From the NCBI RefSeq assembly GCF_001687565.2, contig NZ_CP016534.2:496001-560000 (forward strand): a DNA stretch of 64,000 nucleotides. Reading direction: 5' to 3'. This document shows, piece by piece, positions 48,580-59,484 of this stretch. The translations under genes and the position numbers were made by a program. Each line of letters opens with the position of its first letter. Position 1 is the first letter of the stretch. The notes below the pieces were generated by a model. It did no database searches, was not told the origin of the DNA, and saw only the letters and a list, made by a program, of their open reading frames with translations. The stretch is from Planococcus antarcticus DSM 14505 (GTDB taxonomy: Bacteria > Bacillota > Bacilli > Bacillales_A > Planococcaceae).

Positions 48580-48640
48580 GAAAAGCGCAAGCGACTGATA
48601 CAGCCTATGACTCGAAGCAGTGTAGGCTTTCAAGCGTTGA
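48580..48640. repeat. Single remnant of the ~120-bp palindromic repeat family
   Basis: It begins AAGAAAAGCGCAAGCGACTG like the headers at 4583 and 4704, and carries the stem AGCCTA..TAGGCT (48602-48628). It lies between murF and the esterase gene. Confidence 0.6.
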
Positions 48641-48655
48641 AAAGAGGAGAAGGAT

Positions 48656-49354
48656 TTGAAAACTGGCGTCCTTTGTATACATGGCTTTACAGGAGGCCCT
48701 TTTGAAGTCGAACCATTTGCTGATTTTCTAATCGAGCAGACCGACTGGATTGTGGAAATACCGACACTCCCCGGACACGGTGAAAAATTGGCTTTAAAGA
48801 GCATTTCAGCTGAAAGCTGGATGATGGAAGCGGAACTGGCACTGAAAAAATTGAAGAAATCAGCGGATCGCATCATCATTGTTGGTTTTTCGATGGGCGG
48901 CTTGATCGCGATGTACTTGGCGATGCGCTACAAGGTCGATCGCTTGGTTTTGTTGAGCGCCGCTGCTAAATACATCAGTCCTGCACAGATTTTTGAGGAA
49001 GTGCAGGAGGCAATGCGGGATGTGTTATCTGGAAAAATGGCGGAAAATGCATCTTTTCATCTTTACGAATACAAACTGATGAATACGCCTGTCAGTTCAG
49101 CCGTTGAATTTCTGCGAATCGTAAAAATGGTGGAACCTTATTATGACAAGATTAAAGTCCCGGTTTGCATTGTTCAAGGCGGCAAGGACAGTGTGGTCCC
49201 GGCTTCTGCAGCGGACTTCATCTATGACCACGTTGGTTCAGATGAAAAGTATAAAATTTATTCAGAAACCGGCAAGCATTTAATCTGTTACAGCGACGAT
49301 TGCGACAGTTGGTTTAACGAAGTTTTTGAATTTATGAATAAAGTCGCAGAGTAA
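48656..49354 (+). CDS. Alpha/beta hydrolase, carboxylesterase Est30-like
   Basis: A 232-residue cytoplasmic carboxylesterase of the Est30/YvaK type. Oxyanion HGFTGGPFEVEP, nucleophile elbow GFSMGG (Ser about residue 82), acid in QGGKDSVVPASA and catalytic His in ETGKHLICYSDD. TTG 48656 follows GAGGAGAAGG. In many Bacillales this gene sits between murF and cshA, as here. Confidence 0.9.
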   Translation: MKTGVLCIHGFTGGPFEVEPFADFLIEQTDWIVEIPTLPGHGEKLALKSISAESWMMEAELALKKLKKSADRIIIVGFSMGGLIAMYLAMRYKVDRLVLLSAAAKYISPAQIFEEVQEAMRDVLSGKMAENASFHLYEYKLMNTPVSSAVEFLRIVKMVEPYYDKIKVPVCIVQGGKDSVVPASAADFIYDHVGSDEKYKIYSETGKHLICYSDDCDSWFNEVFEFMNKVAE

Positions 49355-49440
49355 ACTGATTATTGGAACCTTTGCGTATTGATTGCAAATGGAAAAAATA
49401 CATGTTATTCTTTTGAAAGCAATGGATACATTTTTGAGAA

Positions 49441-49467
49441 ACTCTTCCCCGTGAAGAGTATTTTTTT
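49441..49467 (+). terminator. Terminator or attenuator 1 in the cshA leader region
   Basis: ACTCTTC / GAAGAGT, loop CCCGT, seven T. It ends about 220 nt before cshA and 110 nt after the esterase stop. Confidence 0.7.
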
Positions 49468-49520
49468 GAGCAAAACGGTTTGTTCTATAGATAGGGCATC
49501 AAACACCCGTCGATCAGACC

Positions 49521-49542
49521 GCTCGGCAAAGCCCGAGCTTTT
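49521..49542 (+). terminator. Terminator-like hairpin 2 in the cshA leader region
   Basis: GCTCGG / CCGAGC with loop CAAAGC, then TTTT. Second hairpin of the kind within 100 nt. Confidence 0.4.
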
Positions 49543-49682
49543 CCTGTTCACACATCCCCTCTGACTTAAAACTACAGAGTATGATTTTCGACGTGAAACT
49601 TCCTCATAAAGGCTCGCCCTTGTCACGAATTCATCTAAAATGTACACCATTTGTAAATCAGATGAAGACAAAAGGAGATTGA

Positions 49683-51212
<1,530 letters not shown>

Positions 51213-51228
51213 TACCGATTAACTCGAA

Positions 51229-51272
51229 GGACGTATACAAAACAGGAAACTGTTTTGTATACGTCCTTTTTT
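51229..51272 (+). terminator. Terminator of cshA
   Basis: A 17-bp perfect stem GGACGTATACAAAACAG and its complement with GAAA loop, then TTTTTT. Confidence 0.93.
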
Positions 51273-51357
51273 GCTGTCCGAATATCAGTTACAATGAAAT
51301 GAAACGTTGTTGTGAATAAATCGTATAATAAATAGGCGCGCGATTGGAGAGAAGAAA

Positions 51358-51837
51358 ATGGACAACCAACCAAAAAATCAAATTTCACGAAAAGGCTTAA
51401 CGGTGTGGCGTGTATACGGCAGCATGGAAACTGCAGTTATTGCGCTGGTTGCTATTGGAGCAGGTGTTCTAACGTATATCTTTGATTGGCCACAATGGCT
51501 GTATGCTGTTTACGGAGCAGTCACTTTGCTGTTTGGTTTCCTGCTGATTTACTGGTTCCCGAAAATCCGCTGGCAACGCTGGCGTTACGAGGTGCGTGAG
51601 CAGGAAATTGAATTGCAGCATGGCTTATTTATCGTTACCCGGACATTGGTGCCGATGGTGCGGGTACAGCATGTGGATACCGAACAGGGACCGATTTTGC
51701 GGAAATACGACTTAGCAGAAATTTCGATTTCGACAGCTGCAACCACTCATACGATTCCAGCATTAGTAACCGCAGAAGCAGATGAGCTGAGAGCAAGGAT
51801 TTCAGTGTTGGCAAGGGTGGCGGAAGATGATGTATGA
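51358..51837 (+). CDS. ydbS: Bacterial PH domain membrane protein YdbS
   Basis: A 159-residue protein with two N-terminal helices (AVIALVAIGAGVLTYIF and YAVYGAVTLLFGFLLIYWF) and one bPH2 domain with YEVREQEIELQHGLF, V-R-V-Q-H-V and the D-L-A-E-I-S-I ending. YdbS and YdbT of B. subtilis belong together; here the genes overlap by 11 nt. Function is unclear; in B. subtilis they are linked to bacteriocin resistance. Confidence 0.92.
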   Translation: MDNQPKNQISRKGLTVWRVYGSMETAVIALVAIGAGVLTYIFDWPQWLYAVYGAVTLLFGFLLIYWFPKIRWQRWRYEVREQEIELQHGLFIVTRTLVPMVRVQHVDTEQGPILRKYDLAEISISTAATTHTIPALVTAEADELRARISVLARVAEDDV

Positions 51838-53338
51838 AGAACGTTATAAATTGCATCCCATTTCGGCATTTTTAAATTTCATTAAGGGTTTAAAGGAACT
51901 GATTCTACCGTTCATTATCATTTTTGGGGTCAATATATTCAGAGACGGTGGCGTCGGTTCGATGTTCAATCAAGGGTGGCAGGGGTTAATTCCTATCATG
52001 GTGGGCAGTGTCATTCTTGTTTTTTTACTAATTGCTGGAATCATTAAGTGGAAACGCTTTGTTTATTGGTTCGAAGACGGGGAATTGCGTATTGAATATG
52101 GGCTTTTTGTAAAGAAAAAGAGGTATATTCCTTTTGACCGCATCCAAAGCTTAAATTACACAGAAGGCATTTTCCATCGGCCGCTTGGCTTGGTGAAGGT
52201 GAAGGTGGAAACAGGGGGTTCCGGCAAAGTGGGGGAGGCGGAAGCTGAACTAACAGCAATATCAAGGGAAGACGCGGATCGTATCGAAAATGAAATGGAA
52301 AACGCTAAATATCATCTGAAAGAAGCTACTGCAGCGATGGGACCAGTAGAATATGTAGAAACGCCGGCTAAAAAAGAGGTGAAAGTACTTTATCGCATGT
52401 CCATCAAGGAATTATTGATTCTCGCAACGACCTCCGGAGGAATCGGCGTGGTGATTTCGGCAGTTGCGCTTTTCCTATCACAGTTTTCTGAACTGATTCC
52501 GTACAATGCCATTTACGAGGAAGTCATGCTGTTTCTGCGTTTTGGGGCATTGATTGTGGTGTTGACAATCTTTTTAGTGCTGTTGGTTGCATGGGTCATT
52601 TCGGTTATTATGACCGTCGTGGCGAATTACCAATTCACCATTCAACGTGACGAGGATCATATCTATATCACTAGAGGATTGTTGGAAAAGAAAAAAGTTT
52701 CAGTACCATTGAAACGCGTCCAAGGAATCAAAGTGAGTCAAAATCCGCTGCGTGAATTTTTTGGATACGCAACGGTCCTGGTTGAAAGTGCGGGAGGATC
52801 GATCGGCGATAAAGATGAAAAAATCCGCTTGTTTCCGTTGGTGAAAAAAGACCGAATGATCCCCATTCTGGTTGAATTGTTTCCGGAGCTGGAATGGACA
52901 CCGGAATTGGTGAAGGCGCCGAAACGCAGCGTCCACTTTTTCTATCGTCTGGATCTGCTTTGGCTGTCGCCTTTTTTGGCCGCAGCAGGTTACTTTTTCT
53001 ATCCGTACGGCTTGCTGGGACTAATCCTTGTGCCAATTGTTGTAGCCATTGGAGTTTGGCAACATCGGACTGTAGGCTATGCACTGGATGAAAAACAACT
53101 GACAATGCAATTCAGAGGACTTAGCAAGCACCGCTTTTTCATGTTGAAGAAGCGGGTACAGGTTGTTCAAGTAACACAAAGTTATTTTCAGCGACGCAAA
53201 GGGATTGCTTCCATCAATTCGACCATCAAATCGGGAATGATGGGAGCTACCGCAACCACTCAACATATGGAAAAAGAAGACGCCAGCCGAATTTTGGCCT
53301 GGTATGAACCGTCTGGAACGAAAGAAATAAAAAGCTGA
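51827..53338 (+). CDS. ydbT: Bacterial PH domain membrane protein YdbT
   Basis: A 503-residue partner of YdbS with three bPH2 modules, each preceded by membrane helices. Repeated marks are YWFEDGELRIEYGLFVKKKR, ITRGLLEKKKVSVPLKRVQG and MQFRGLSKHRFFMLKKRVQV. ATG 51827 or 51830 may be used. The overlap with ydbS shows co-translation. Confidence 0.93.
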   Translation: MMYEERYKLHPISAFLNFIKGLKELILPFIIIFGVNIFRDGGVGSMFNQGWQGLIPIMVGSVILVFLLIAGIIKWKRFVYWFEDGELRIEYGLFVKKKRYIPFDRIQSLNYTEGIFHRPLGLVKVKVETGGSGKVGEAEAELTAISREDADRIENEMENAKYHLKEATAAMGPVEYVETPAKKEVKVLYRMSIKELLILATTSGGIGVVISAVALFLSQFSELIPYNAIYEEVMLFLRFGALIVVLTIFLVLLVAWVISVIMTVVANYQFTIQRDEDHIYITRGLLEKKKVSVPLKRVQGIKVSQNPLREFFGYATVLVESAGGSIGDKDEKIRLFPLVKKDRMIPILVELFPELEWTPELVKAPKRSVHFFYRLDLLWLSPFLAAAGYFFYPYGLLGLILVPIVVAIGVWQHRTVGYALDEKQLTMQFRGLSKHRFFMLKKRVQVVQVTQSYFQRRKGIASINSTIKSGMMGATATTQHMEKEDASRILAWYEPSGTKEIKS

Positions 53339-53354
53339 TAAATGATATTTTCTC

Positions 53355-53400
53355 AAAAAAAAGACAGCCGGAATTTTTAATTCCGGCTGTTCTTATTTTT
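53355..53400. terminator. Bidirectional terminator
   Basis: AAGACAGCCGGAATT / AATTCCGGCTGTTCTT between convergent ydbT and the rhomboid gene, with A and T runs on either side. Confidence 0.9.
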
Positions 53401-54001
53401 TAGCCCGCCAGCTGACGATCCGTTTTGGATGGAAATAACTGAGTCCAATTAGAAACCCGGTAATCATTCCAGCGATATGAGCTGTAACATTGACGTTCGG
53501 CGTCAGGAAAGTCATGACTATACTAATGACGATAATTGGGAGTATAATTTGTTTGAGTTGAGGCAAAGCGCGCCCCCCGTAATACACCAATGCTCCAAAT
53601 GCGCCAAAGACTCCAAAAATCGCACCACTAGCTCCAACATGGGCATAATCGAGCGGCTGTAAAAAGTAAGTAGCCGCTGAAGCGAACAATCCTGCCGACA
53701 GGTAAATTGTGGTAAAGCGGACTTTGCCTGTTAAACGCTCTAATTCAGGTCCGAATAGGAACAATGAAAACATATTAAACAGCAAATGCATCAATCCGCC
53801 ATGCAAAAAAATCGGCGTAAAGAAGCGCCACCATTGGCCTTCTGCAATGTAAAAGTTGGAGCCGACACCATAAAAGTAAAGCCAATCACCAAGCAAAGGC
53901 AGCCATGTCAGTGCATAGACCAACAGATTAAGAGCGATCAAAGTGGAAACGACCGGATACATACGCAGGTATTGCTTAAAGCTTTCTGTTCGAATAAACA
54001 T
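53393..54001 (-). CDS. Rhomboid family intramembrane serine protease
   Basis: A 202-residue six-helix rhomboid. Catalytic Ser in HVGASGAIFGVFGAF (about residue 124) and catalytic His in NVTAHIAGMITGFLIG; the H-x2-L-M-H-L-L-F-N-M-F of helix 2 is also present. It corresponds in position to ydcA of B. subtilis. Substrates unknown. Confidence 0.93.
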   Translation of the reverse strand: MFIRTESFKQYLRMYPVVSTLIALNLLVYALTWLPLLGDWLYFYGVGSNFYIAEGQWWRFFTPIFLHGGLMHLLFNMFSLFLFGPELERLTGKVRFTTIYLSAGLFASAATYFLQPLDYAHVGASGAIFGVFGAFGALVYYGGRALPQLKQIILPIIVISIVMTFLTPNVNVTAHIAGMITGFLIGLSYFHPKRIVSWRAKK

Positions 54002-54069
54002 TTTGTCACCTCTATTTCATATCTTTAATTATACCTGTTACCTGTTTGCGATTGAAAGGAGAAACATTT

Positions 54070-54423
54070 ATGATTACAGGAATCGGGTTGGATGTCGTTG
54101 AATTGTCACGAATCCGACGGTTGGATGCCAAATCACCGAAATTTCGTGAGCGTATTTTAACTGAATACGAACAACTTGAATACGATCAATTAACAGTGGC
54201 GCGAAAAGTAGAATTTTTAGCAGGGCGCTTTGCAGCAAAAGAAGCTTTTTCTAAAGCTAAAGGCACCGGAATCGGCAGTTCCTGTTCTTTCCAAGATATC
54301 GAAGTCAGAAAAGATGCCAAGGGCAAGCCATCTGTTTATTTCCGGGACATAGAAACGGGTCTCGTCTCCATTACGCATTCAAAAGAATTTGCAGCAGCGC
54401 AAGTTCTGATACAAACAAATTAA
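54070..54423 (+). CDS. acpS: Holo-[acyl-carrier-protein] synthase
   Basis: A 117-residue phosphopantetheinyl transferase that activates acyl carrier protein. GIGLDVVELSRI at the start, FLAGRFAAKEAFSKAKGTG with the Mg-binding Glu, and ITHSKEFAAAQVL at the end. ATG 54070 follows AAAGGAG. It is followed at once by alr, probably in one operon. Confidence 0.95.
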   Translation: MITGIGLDVVELSRIRRLDAKSPKFRERILTEYEQLEYDQLTVARKVEFLAGRFAAKEAFSKAKGTGIGSSCSFQDIEVRKDAKGKPSVYFRDIETGLVSITHSKEFAAAQVLIQTN

Positions 54424-54438
54424 TTGGGCGGTGTTACG

Positions 54439-55596
54439 ATGACGGAACATTATCGACCGACAAAAGCGGTCATTGATTTAGGTGCAATCAAAAAGAATCT
54501 GGTGGCTTTTCAACAAAAGAGCGGGGATGCTCAAGTAATCGCAGTAGTAAAAGCGGATGCTTATGGGCACGGAGTTTTAGCAGTAGCAAAGACGGTAATC
54601 GAAAATGGCGTCAGTATGCTGGCAGTCGCAACTCCGGATGAAGCGCTTTTTTTGCGCAACGAAGGCATCGAAACTGAGTTGCTGGTAATGGGTGCAACCC
54701 CATCTAGTTTTATTCCAGTCGCGCAGCAACGCAATATAATCGTCACTGCAGTTTCTTTAGAGTGGTTGTCAATGGCAGCGGTTCAGTTGTCTCCGGATTT
54801 GAACGAGCTAAAAATTCATTTAAAAGTAGACACCGGCATGAGGCGCATCGGCATTCAATTGGATGAAGTAGACGAGGCCTTTGGTTTTATCGCTGATCAT
54901 GATTTTGCCTTTCAAGGCATCTTCACACATTTTGCGACTGCCGACGAAAAAGATTCTTCGCTGTTTCATGAGCAGGTTCACGCGATGAATAGCGTCATCG
55001 ATATATTGGAGGATCCTTCTGTTATGGTCCACGTTTCCAATAGTGCTGCTGCTACCATGCATCCGGAATTGGCTTGCGATGCGGTGCGCATCGGAATTTC
55101 GCTATATGGCATCGCACCTTCGCCTTATGTGGGAGAGGAAATGGACTTTAAATTATATCCAGCTCTCAGCCTAGAGACGGAAATCATTCACGTGAAACAA
55201 ATAAAAACTGGCGAAGGGCTGAGTTACGGCGCTACTTACCGTGCCGAACAGGATGAATGGATTGCGACTTTGCCAATTGGTTATGCGGATGGCATGCTGC
55301 GTGGGCTGCAGGGGCAAGACGTTTTAGTGAAAGGGCAGCGCGTGCCGGTGGTAGGGCGGATTTGCATGGATCAATGCATGATACGCCTTTCTGAAAAGTT
55401 ACCGGTTGGAGAAAAAGTGCAATTAATTGGACACCAAGGCGGGCAGCAGATTTTCATTGATGAATGGGCACGTAGACTGGAAACAATCCCGTATGAAATT
55501 CCCTGTATTTTAACAAAACGAGTGCCGCGGATTTACTCGGATAGTACCGAAGTTTCCAATTTACCTTTTCAGGAGCCTGATATAATGTTAAGATGA
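54439..55596 (+). CDS. alr: Alanine racemase
   Basis: A 385-residue PLP enzyme giving D-alanine for peptidoglycan. The PLP lysine is in AVVKADAYGHG; the second catalytic Tyr is in GLSYGATYRA; MRRIGIQ and ICMDQCMI agree with the family. ATG 54439 follows GGGCGGTG. In B. subtilis, ydcC separates acpS and alr; here it is absent. mazEF follows. Confidence 0.96.
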   Translation: MTEHYRPTKAVIDLGAIKKNLVAFQQKSGDAQVIAVVKADAYGHGVLAVAKTVIENGVSMLAVATPDEALFLRNEGIETELLVMGATPSSFIPVAQQRNIIVTAVSLEWLSMAAVQLSPDLNELKIHLKVDTGMRRIGIQLDEVDEAFGFIADHDFAFQGIFTHFATADEKDSSLFHEQVHAMNSVIDILEDPSVMVHVSNSAAATMHPELACDAVRIGISLYGIAPSPYVGEEMDFKLYPALSLETEIIHVKQIKTGEGLSYGATYRAEQDEWIATLPIGYADGMLRGLQGQDVLVKGQRVPVVGRICMDQCMIRLSEKLPVGEKVQLIGHQGGQQIFIDEWARRLETIPYEIPCILTKRVPRIYSDSTEVSNLPFQEPDIMLR

Positions 55597-55639
55597 GAAA
55601 GATAAAGACATAAGAACGGGATTTTCGGAGGTGTCGGCT

Positions 55640-55924
55640 GTGTACGAGAAGTCAAAAACAAAAGAAGTGGTTGTAAAATTGCCAAAACAATTTATTTCGG
55701 AGTTGACAACTCATTCAGATGAACGTGTTCAAGAAAGTGGAGATTTTATTTATGTTTCCACGCATCGGGTGACAAAGAATCTGTACAACTCATATCATAT
55801 TCGGGAAGCGATGATCAAGGGCTACGTAGAGATGTCACAGATCAATCTATCGATTGCTTGTGAATGTTCTCACGCTGAGTACGAAGCGGAGCACACGACA
55901 GTGCGACTCGTAAGCGGAGGGTGA
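55640..55924 (+). CDS. mazE: Antitoxin MazE/NdoAI (EndoAI)
   Basis: A 94-residue ribbon-helix-helix antitoxin. The N-terminal [17 protein letters not shown] binds DNA; the C-terminal half ([20 protein letters not shown], then [12 protein letters not shown]) wraps the toxin. GTG 55640 follows CGGAGG by 8 nt. It neutralises the following MazF. Confidence 0.93.
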   Translation: MYEKSKTKEVVVKLPKQFISELTTHSDERVQESGDFIYVSTHRVTKNLYNSYHIREAMIKGYVEMSQINLSIACECSHAEYEAEHTTVRLVSGG

Positions 55925-55928
55925 CAAC

Positions 55929-56279
55929 TTGATTGTAAAACGCGGGGATGTTTTTTTTGCAGAATTATCACCGGTCGTCGGGTCTGAGCAAGGTGGGACC
56001 CGTCCTGTCCTGGTGATTCAAAATGATATAGGCAATCGTTTCAGTCCTACTGTAATCATTGCTGCAATTACAGCGCAGATTCAAAAAGCTAAATTGCCGA
56101 CTCATGTGGAGATCAACGCCAAGAGGTATGGCTTTGAGCGTGATTCAGTTATTCTGCTTGAACAATTGCGGACCATTGACAAGTCTCGACTGACCGATAA
56201 AATCACTCAACTTGATGACACGTTGATGGAAAAAGTGGACGAAGCATTGGAAATTAGCGTTGGCCTCGTGAAATTTTGA
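55929..56279 (+). CDS. mazF: mRNA interferase MazF/NdoA (EndoA)
   Basis: A 116-residue endoribonuclease; the B. subtilis and S. aureus relatives cleave at [25 protein letters not shown], then [14 protein letters not shown] with the catalytic Arg, and [20 protein letters not shown] with the catalytic Thr. TTG follows GGAGGGTG. Gene order alr-mazEF-rsbR is as in B. subtilis. Confidence 0.95.
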   Translation: MIVKRGDVFFAELSPVVGSEQGGTRPVLVIQNDIGNRFSPTVIIAAITAQIQKAKLPTHVEINAKRYGFERDSVILLEQLRTIDKSRLTDKITQLDDTLMEKVDEALEISVGLVKF

Positions 56280-56296
56280 GCATACATACTCCTTCA

Positions 56297-56334
56297 AAGA
56301 CACCTTGAGAGTTTTTCTCGAGGTGTCTTTTTTT
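56297..56334 (+). terminator. Terminator of mazEF
   Basis: AAGACACCTTGAGA / TCTCGAGGTGTCTT stem, then TTTTTT. Confidence 0.9.
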
Positions 56335-56447
56335 AGGGGATAGACTTGCCGACAAAAAAGATGTGAAAAAAACGAATTTCCGATACAATAAAGGGTAGTA
56401 GATAAAATTTAAGATACATAGTGTCGCAGGGAGGGTTTTTAACCAGT

Positions 56448-57275
56448 ATGAATAACCAGATGGCTCAACATATACAGGGCAACTTAACCGAAATCATTTC
56501 GCAATGGCAGGAAAAAATGAAGAGCGAGCAAAATGAACGTTCTTTTCAGGTGATGCCTCAAGAATTGATGAATCAAACCAGCCATGAGTTCGCGGAGTTG
56601 ATGATTTCAAATTTACTTGAAAGCCATCAAGCCTATGAAAGCCAATTGAATGATTTTGCTGAAAAAGTGGTTCGCATCGGATGGTCCGTTACGTTCGTGA
56701 CAAAAGCAATTGGTAATTTTGCTGAAATTGTTTATGAAAGTATGAGCAATGAAGGAGTTATTCATGAAGGCAATATTGCTGCTTATGTAAAGGAATTCAG
56801 TAATTGGATATCACCAATTCGTGAGAGCACGATTCAGGCATACGCCAAAACATGGGAGCGTACCGTCAGCTTGCAAAAGATTGCCCTGCAGGAACTCTCA
56901 GCATCACTTATTCCTGTCTTCGAAAAGGTATCAGTTATGCCATTAGTCGGAACAATCGATACAGAGCGAGCAAAATTGATTATGGAGAATTTGCTAGAAG
57001 GTGTCGTAAAGCATCGGGCAGAAGTCGTATTGCTCGATATTACCGGTGTTCCTGTAGTGGATACAATGGTCGCTCATCACATTATCCAAGCTGCAGATGC
57101 TGTCCGTCTGGTCGGAGCAAAGTGCATGCTCGTCGGAATTCGTCCCGAAATTGCCCAGACAATCGTTACGCTCGGCATTAATTTGAATGATTTTACAACA
57201 ACAAGCACTTTGCAGCGAGGCGTGGAACAGGCATTGGCTTGGACAAATCGGAAAATTGTGGAGGTTGAAGACTGA
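56448..57275 (+). CDS. rsbR: Stressosome co-antagonist RsbR
   Basis: A 275-residue stressosome scaffold protein. Residues 1-140 form the non-heme globin-like sensor domain; residues about 150-275 form a STAS domain with the phosphorylatable Thr in [11 protein letters not shown] and the second in [14 protein letters not shown] 56448 is chosen; GGGAGGG lies about 12 nt before it, a longer gap than usual. First gene of the sigma-B operon. Confidence 0.95.
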   Translation: MNNQMAQHIQGNLTEIISQWQEKMKSEQNERSFQVMPQELMNQTSHEFAELMISNLLESHQAYESQLNDFAEKVVRIGWSVTFVTKAIGNFAEIVYESMSNEGVIHEGNIAAYVKEFSNWISPIRESTIQAYAKTWERTVSLQKIALQELSASLIPVFEKVSVMPLVGTIDTERAKLIMENLLEGVVKHRAEVVLLDITGVPVVDTMVAHHIIQAADAVRLVGAKCMLVGIRPEIAQTIVTLGINLNDFTTTSTLQRGVEQALAWTNRKIVEVED

Positions 57276-57637
57276 TGAATTTTAGAATTCCAATTTTAAA
57301 GTTAAGAGACACATTAATTGTTTCGATCCAGTGGGAACTTGATGACCAGACAGCCCTTCAATTCCAGGAGGATTTATTGGCAAAGCTGCACGAAACAAGT
57401 GCACGCGGCGTCGTGATTGATTTGACGTCTATTGATTTTATCGACTCATTTATTGCGAAAGTTCTGGGGGACGTCATCAGCATGTCAAGCCTGATGGGGG
57501 CCAGAGTAGTCATTACCGGCATCCAACCAGCAGTTGCTATCACTTTGATCGAGTTGGGAATTCGACTTGAAGATGTTATGACAGCACTAGATCTAGAAAA
57601 TGGTTTGGATAAACTTCAATTGGAATTGGAGGCTTAA
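57275..57637 (+). CDS. rsbS: Stressosome antagonist RsbS
   Basis: A 120-residue STAS protein that holds RsbT in the stressosome. The phosphorylated Ser is Ser58 in [15 protein letters not shown]. It overlaps the rsbR stop by one base. RsbT phosphorylates it under stress. Confidence 0.96.
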   Translation: MNFRIPILKLRDTLIVSIQWELDDQTALQFQEDLLAKLHETSARGVVIDLTSIDFIDSFIAKVLGDVISMSSLMGARVVITGIQPAVAITLIELGIRLEDVMTALDLENGLDKLQLELEA

Positions 57638-57639
57638 AA

Positions 57640-58041
57640 ATGAGCGACCAGTCCTCGGTGGAAATTTTGACAGAATGGGATATTGTTGCTGCAAGACAAC
57701 TCGGACGCAATGTGGCGAAAGAGCTTGGCTTTGGTACAGTTGACCAGGCCCGTATTACGACGGCCATCAGCGAGCTTGCTCGCAATATTTATTTATATGC
57801 CGGCAAAGGCAGAATTGAAATTCAGCAATTAACTGAAAATGGCATCAAAGGGATTTTAATTATTGCTGCAGACAGTGGTCCTGGAATACCAGATATTCGC
57901 AAAGTGATGGAAGATGGCTTTACGACTTCTGGTGGATTAGGAGCGGGACTTCCAGGAGTCAAGCGGTTGATGGATGATTTTAAAATCGAAACAATTTTAG
58001 GCGAAGGTACAGATATAAGAGCTACCAAGTGGCTTCGTTAG
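57640..58041 (+). CDS. rsbT: Switch kinase RsbT
   Basis: A 133-residue GHKL-type serine kinase. N-box AISELARNIYLYA, ADSGPGIPD and the lid GLGAGLPGVKRLMDDF. Under stress it leaves the stressosome and activates RsbU. Two nt separate it from rsbS. Confidence 0.96.
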   Translation: MSDQSSVEILTEWDIVAARQLGRNVAKELGFGTVDQARITTAISELARNIYLYAGKGRIEIQQLTENGIKGILIIAADSGPGIPDIRKVMEDGFTTSGGLGAGLPGVKRLMDDFKIETILGEGTDIRATKWLR

Positions 58042-58053
58042 GGGGAACGCCCG

Positions 58054-59055
58054 ATGGTTCAAGAAATTGAGAATCAATATAAAGAGATTCTAAATGAATA
58101 CATGAAAAAACAGACGGAACAGAATTTGTATGTCGGCCAAAATTTCAGTCGGCAGCTTATTCTGGAAAATATTGCTCCAGAAGACGTCATCAGCATGCAC
58201 AAAGTGGCAATACAAGAGCTTTATGGTGAGTTGCCGGATGTCGTATGGCATTCTTTTGATTTTCTGATTGAAATGATGATCAATTATGGGTTGGCACTTC
58301 AGGAACGGCAAAGCCTCTTAAAGCAGCAAGAAGAGCTGAAAGTGGAAATGGATTTGGCTGCGAATGTTCAGGAAACGTTGCTAAAAACTAAATTGCCTTT
58401 ACTTGAAGGTTTGGATATCGGTCTTCTGTCTATTCCTGCGCGAAAAATGAACGGAGATTATATTTACTTTGTCAGTGATCATGATGGTTATGCTGGGGTG
58501 GCTATTGCAGATGTAATTGGCAAAGGCCTTCCGGCTGCTCTTTGCATGTCCATGATTAAATTCGGCATGGACAGTTTGAATAGTTCACATGCGCTGCCAA
58601 AAGACGTATTGAGCGTTATCAACCGGATTGTTGAGAAAAGTGTTGATGATTCGATGTTCGTTTCCATGTTCTACAGCAATTACGACTCTAAGCAAGCGCG
58701 ATTGACTTATGGCTCGGCAGGACACGAACCGGCTATCATGTATCGCTCCAAAGACAAGGAGTTTGTTGAGCTGCACGCAAAAGGTCTGTTGCTGGGCGTC
58801 TCTCCGGCGGCTGTCTATGAAGAACATACGGTTGATTTGGAAAAAGGCGACTTGGTGATCATGATGACAGATGGCGTAACAGAAGGCCGGAACGACGAAG
58901 GCTTTATTGAGCGTGAAGTTATTTTTGAATTGGTTGAACAGAAAAAAAACGAGTCTGCACAAACGATTGTACAATACGTTTATGATGAGCTTGAACGTAT
59001 GCAAAACGCACAGTTTCAGGATGATTTTACACTAGTGATCTATAAAAAAGTGTAA
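58054..59055 (+). CDS. rsbU: Serine phosphatase RsbU
   Basis: A 333-residue protein with a helical N-terminal RsbT-binding domain (about 1-85) and a PP2C phosphatase domain. Metal-binding residues are in GDYIYFVSDHDGYAGVAIADVIGKG and MMTDGVTEGRND. It dephosphorylates RsbV. Confidence 0.95.
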   Translation: MVQEIENQYKEILNEYMKKQTEQNLYVGQNFSRQLILENIAPEDVISMHKVAIQELYGELPDVVWHSFDFLIEMMINYGLALQERQSLLKQQEELKVEMDLAANVQETLLKTKLPLLEGLDIGLLSIPARKMNGDYIYFVSDHDGYAGVAIADVIGKGLPAALCMSMIKFGMDSLNSSHALPKDVLSVINRIVEKSVDDSMFVSMFYSNYDSKQARLTYGSAGHEPAIMYRSKDKEFVELHAKGLLLGVSPAAVYEEHTVDLEKGDLVIMMTDGVTEGRNDEGFIEREVIFELVEQKKNESAQTIVQYVYDELERMQNAQFQDDFTLVIYKKV

Positions 59056-59061
59056 GGCAAG

Positions 59062-59087
59062 GTTTAATTGTGCATAAATTGTGGTAT
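59062..59087 (+). promoter_or_regulatory. Sigma-B promoter before rsbV
   Basis: AGGTTTAA (59060-59067; core GTTTAA), 14 nt, TGGTAT (59082-59087). The position matches the autoregulatory sigma-B promoter known before rsbV in B. subtilis. Confidence 0.75.
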
Positions 59088-59153
59088 TAGAGCTTAGAAC
59101 AGCTTTTGCAAAAAAGCGGGATTGAATTCAAAAAAACGGGGTGTCGAATCACA

Positions 59154-59483
59154 ATGAATATTCAAGTAGACTTAACGGAGTCGAACAATGTCCTGAAGGG
59201 CTTTGTGCACGGGGAAATCGATGCACATACCGCACCGGTTCTACGTGAAAAATTAGAAGCTTATCAGAATCACCAAGGTTTAAAGGCAGAGTTGGATCTT
59301 TCCGACGTTGATTATATGGATAGTACAGGATTGGGAGTTTTCGTAGCTTTTTACAAGTCGGTCAATGCAAATGGTGGCCATGTGAAGTTAAAAGGACTCT
59401 CTGCACGATTAAAACGGCTTTTCGATATCACAGGTTTAGGCGATATTATGGATATCGAATCCGCCGCGAAGGAGGGTAACTGA
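59154..59483 (+). CDS. rsbV: Anti-anti-sigma factor RsbV
   Basis: A 109-residue STAS protein that frees sigma-B by binding RsbW. The phosphorylated Ser is Ser57 in DVDYMDSTGLGVFVAF. ATG 59154 is chosen because GGGGTG lies 10 nt before it. Confidence 0.96.
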   Translation: MNIQVDLTESNNVLKGFVHGEIDAHTAPVLREKLEAYQNHQGLKAELDLSDVDYMDSTGLGVFVAFYKSVNANGGHVKLKGLSARLKRLFDITGLGDIMDIESAAKEGN

Positions 59484-59484
59484 C

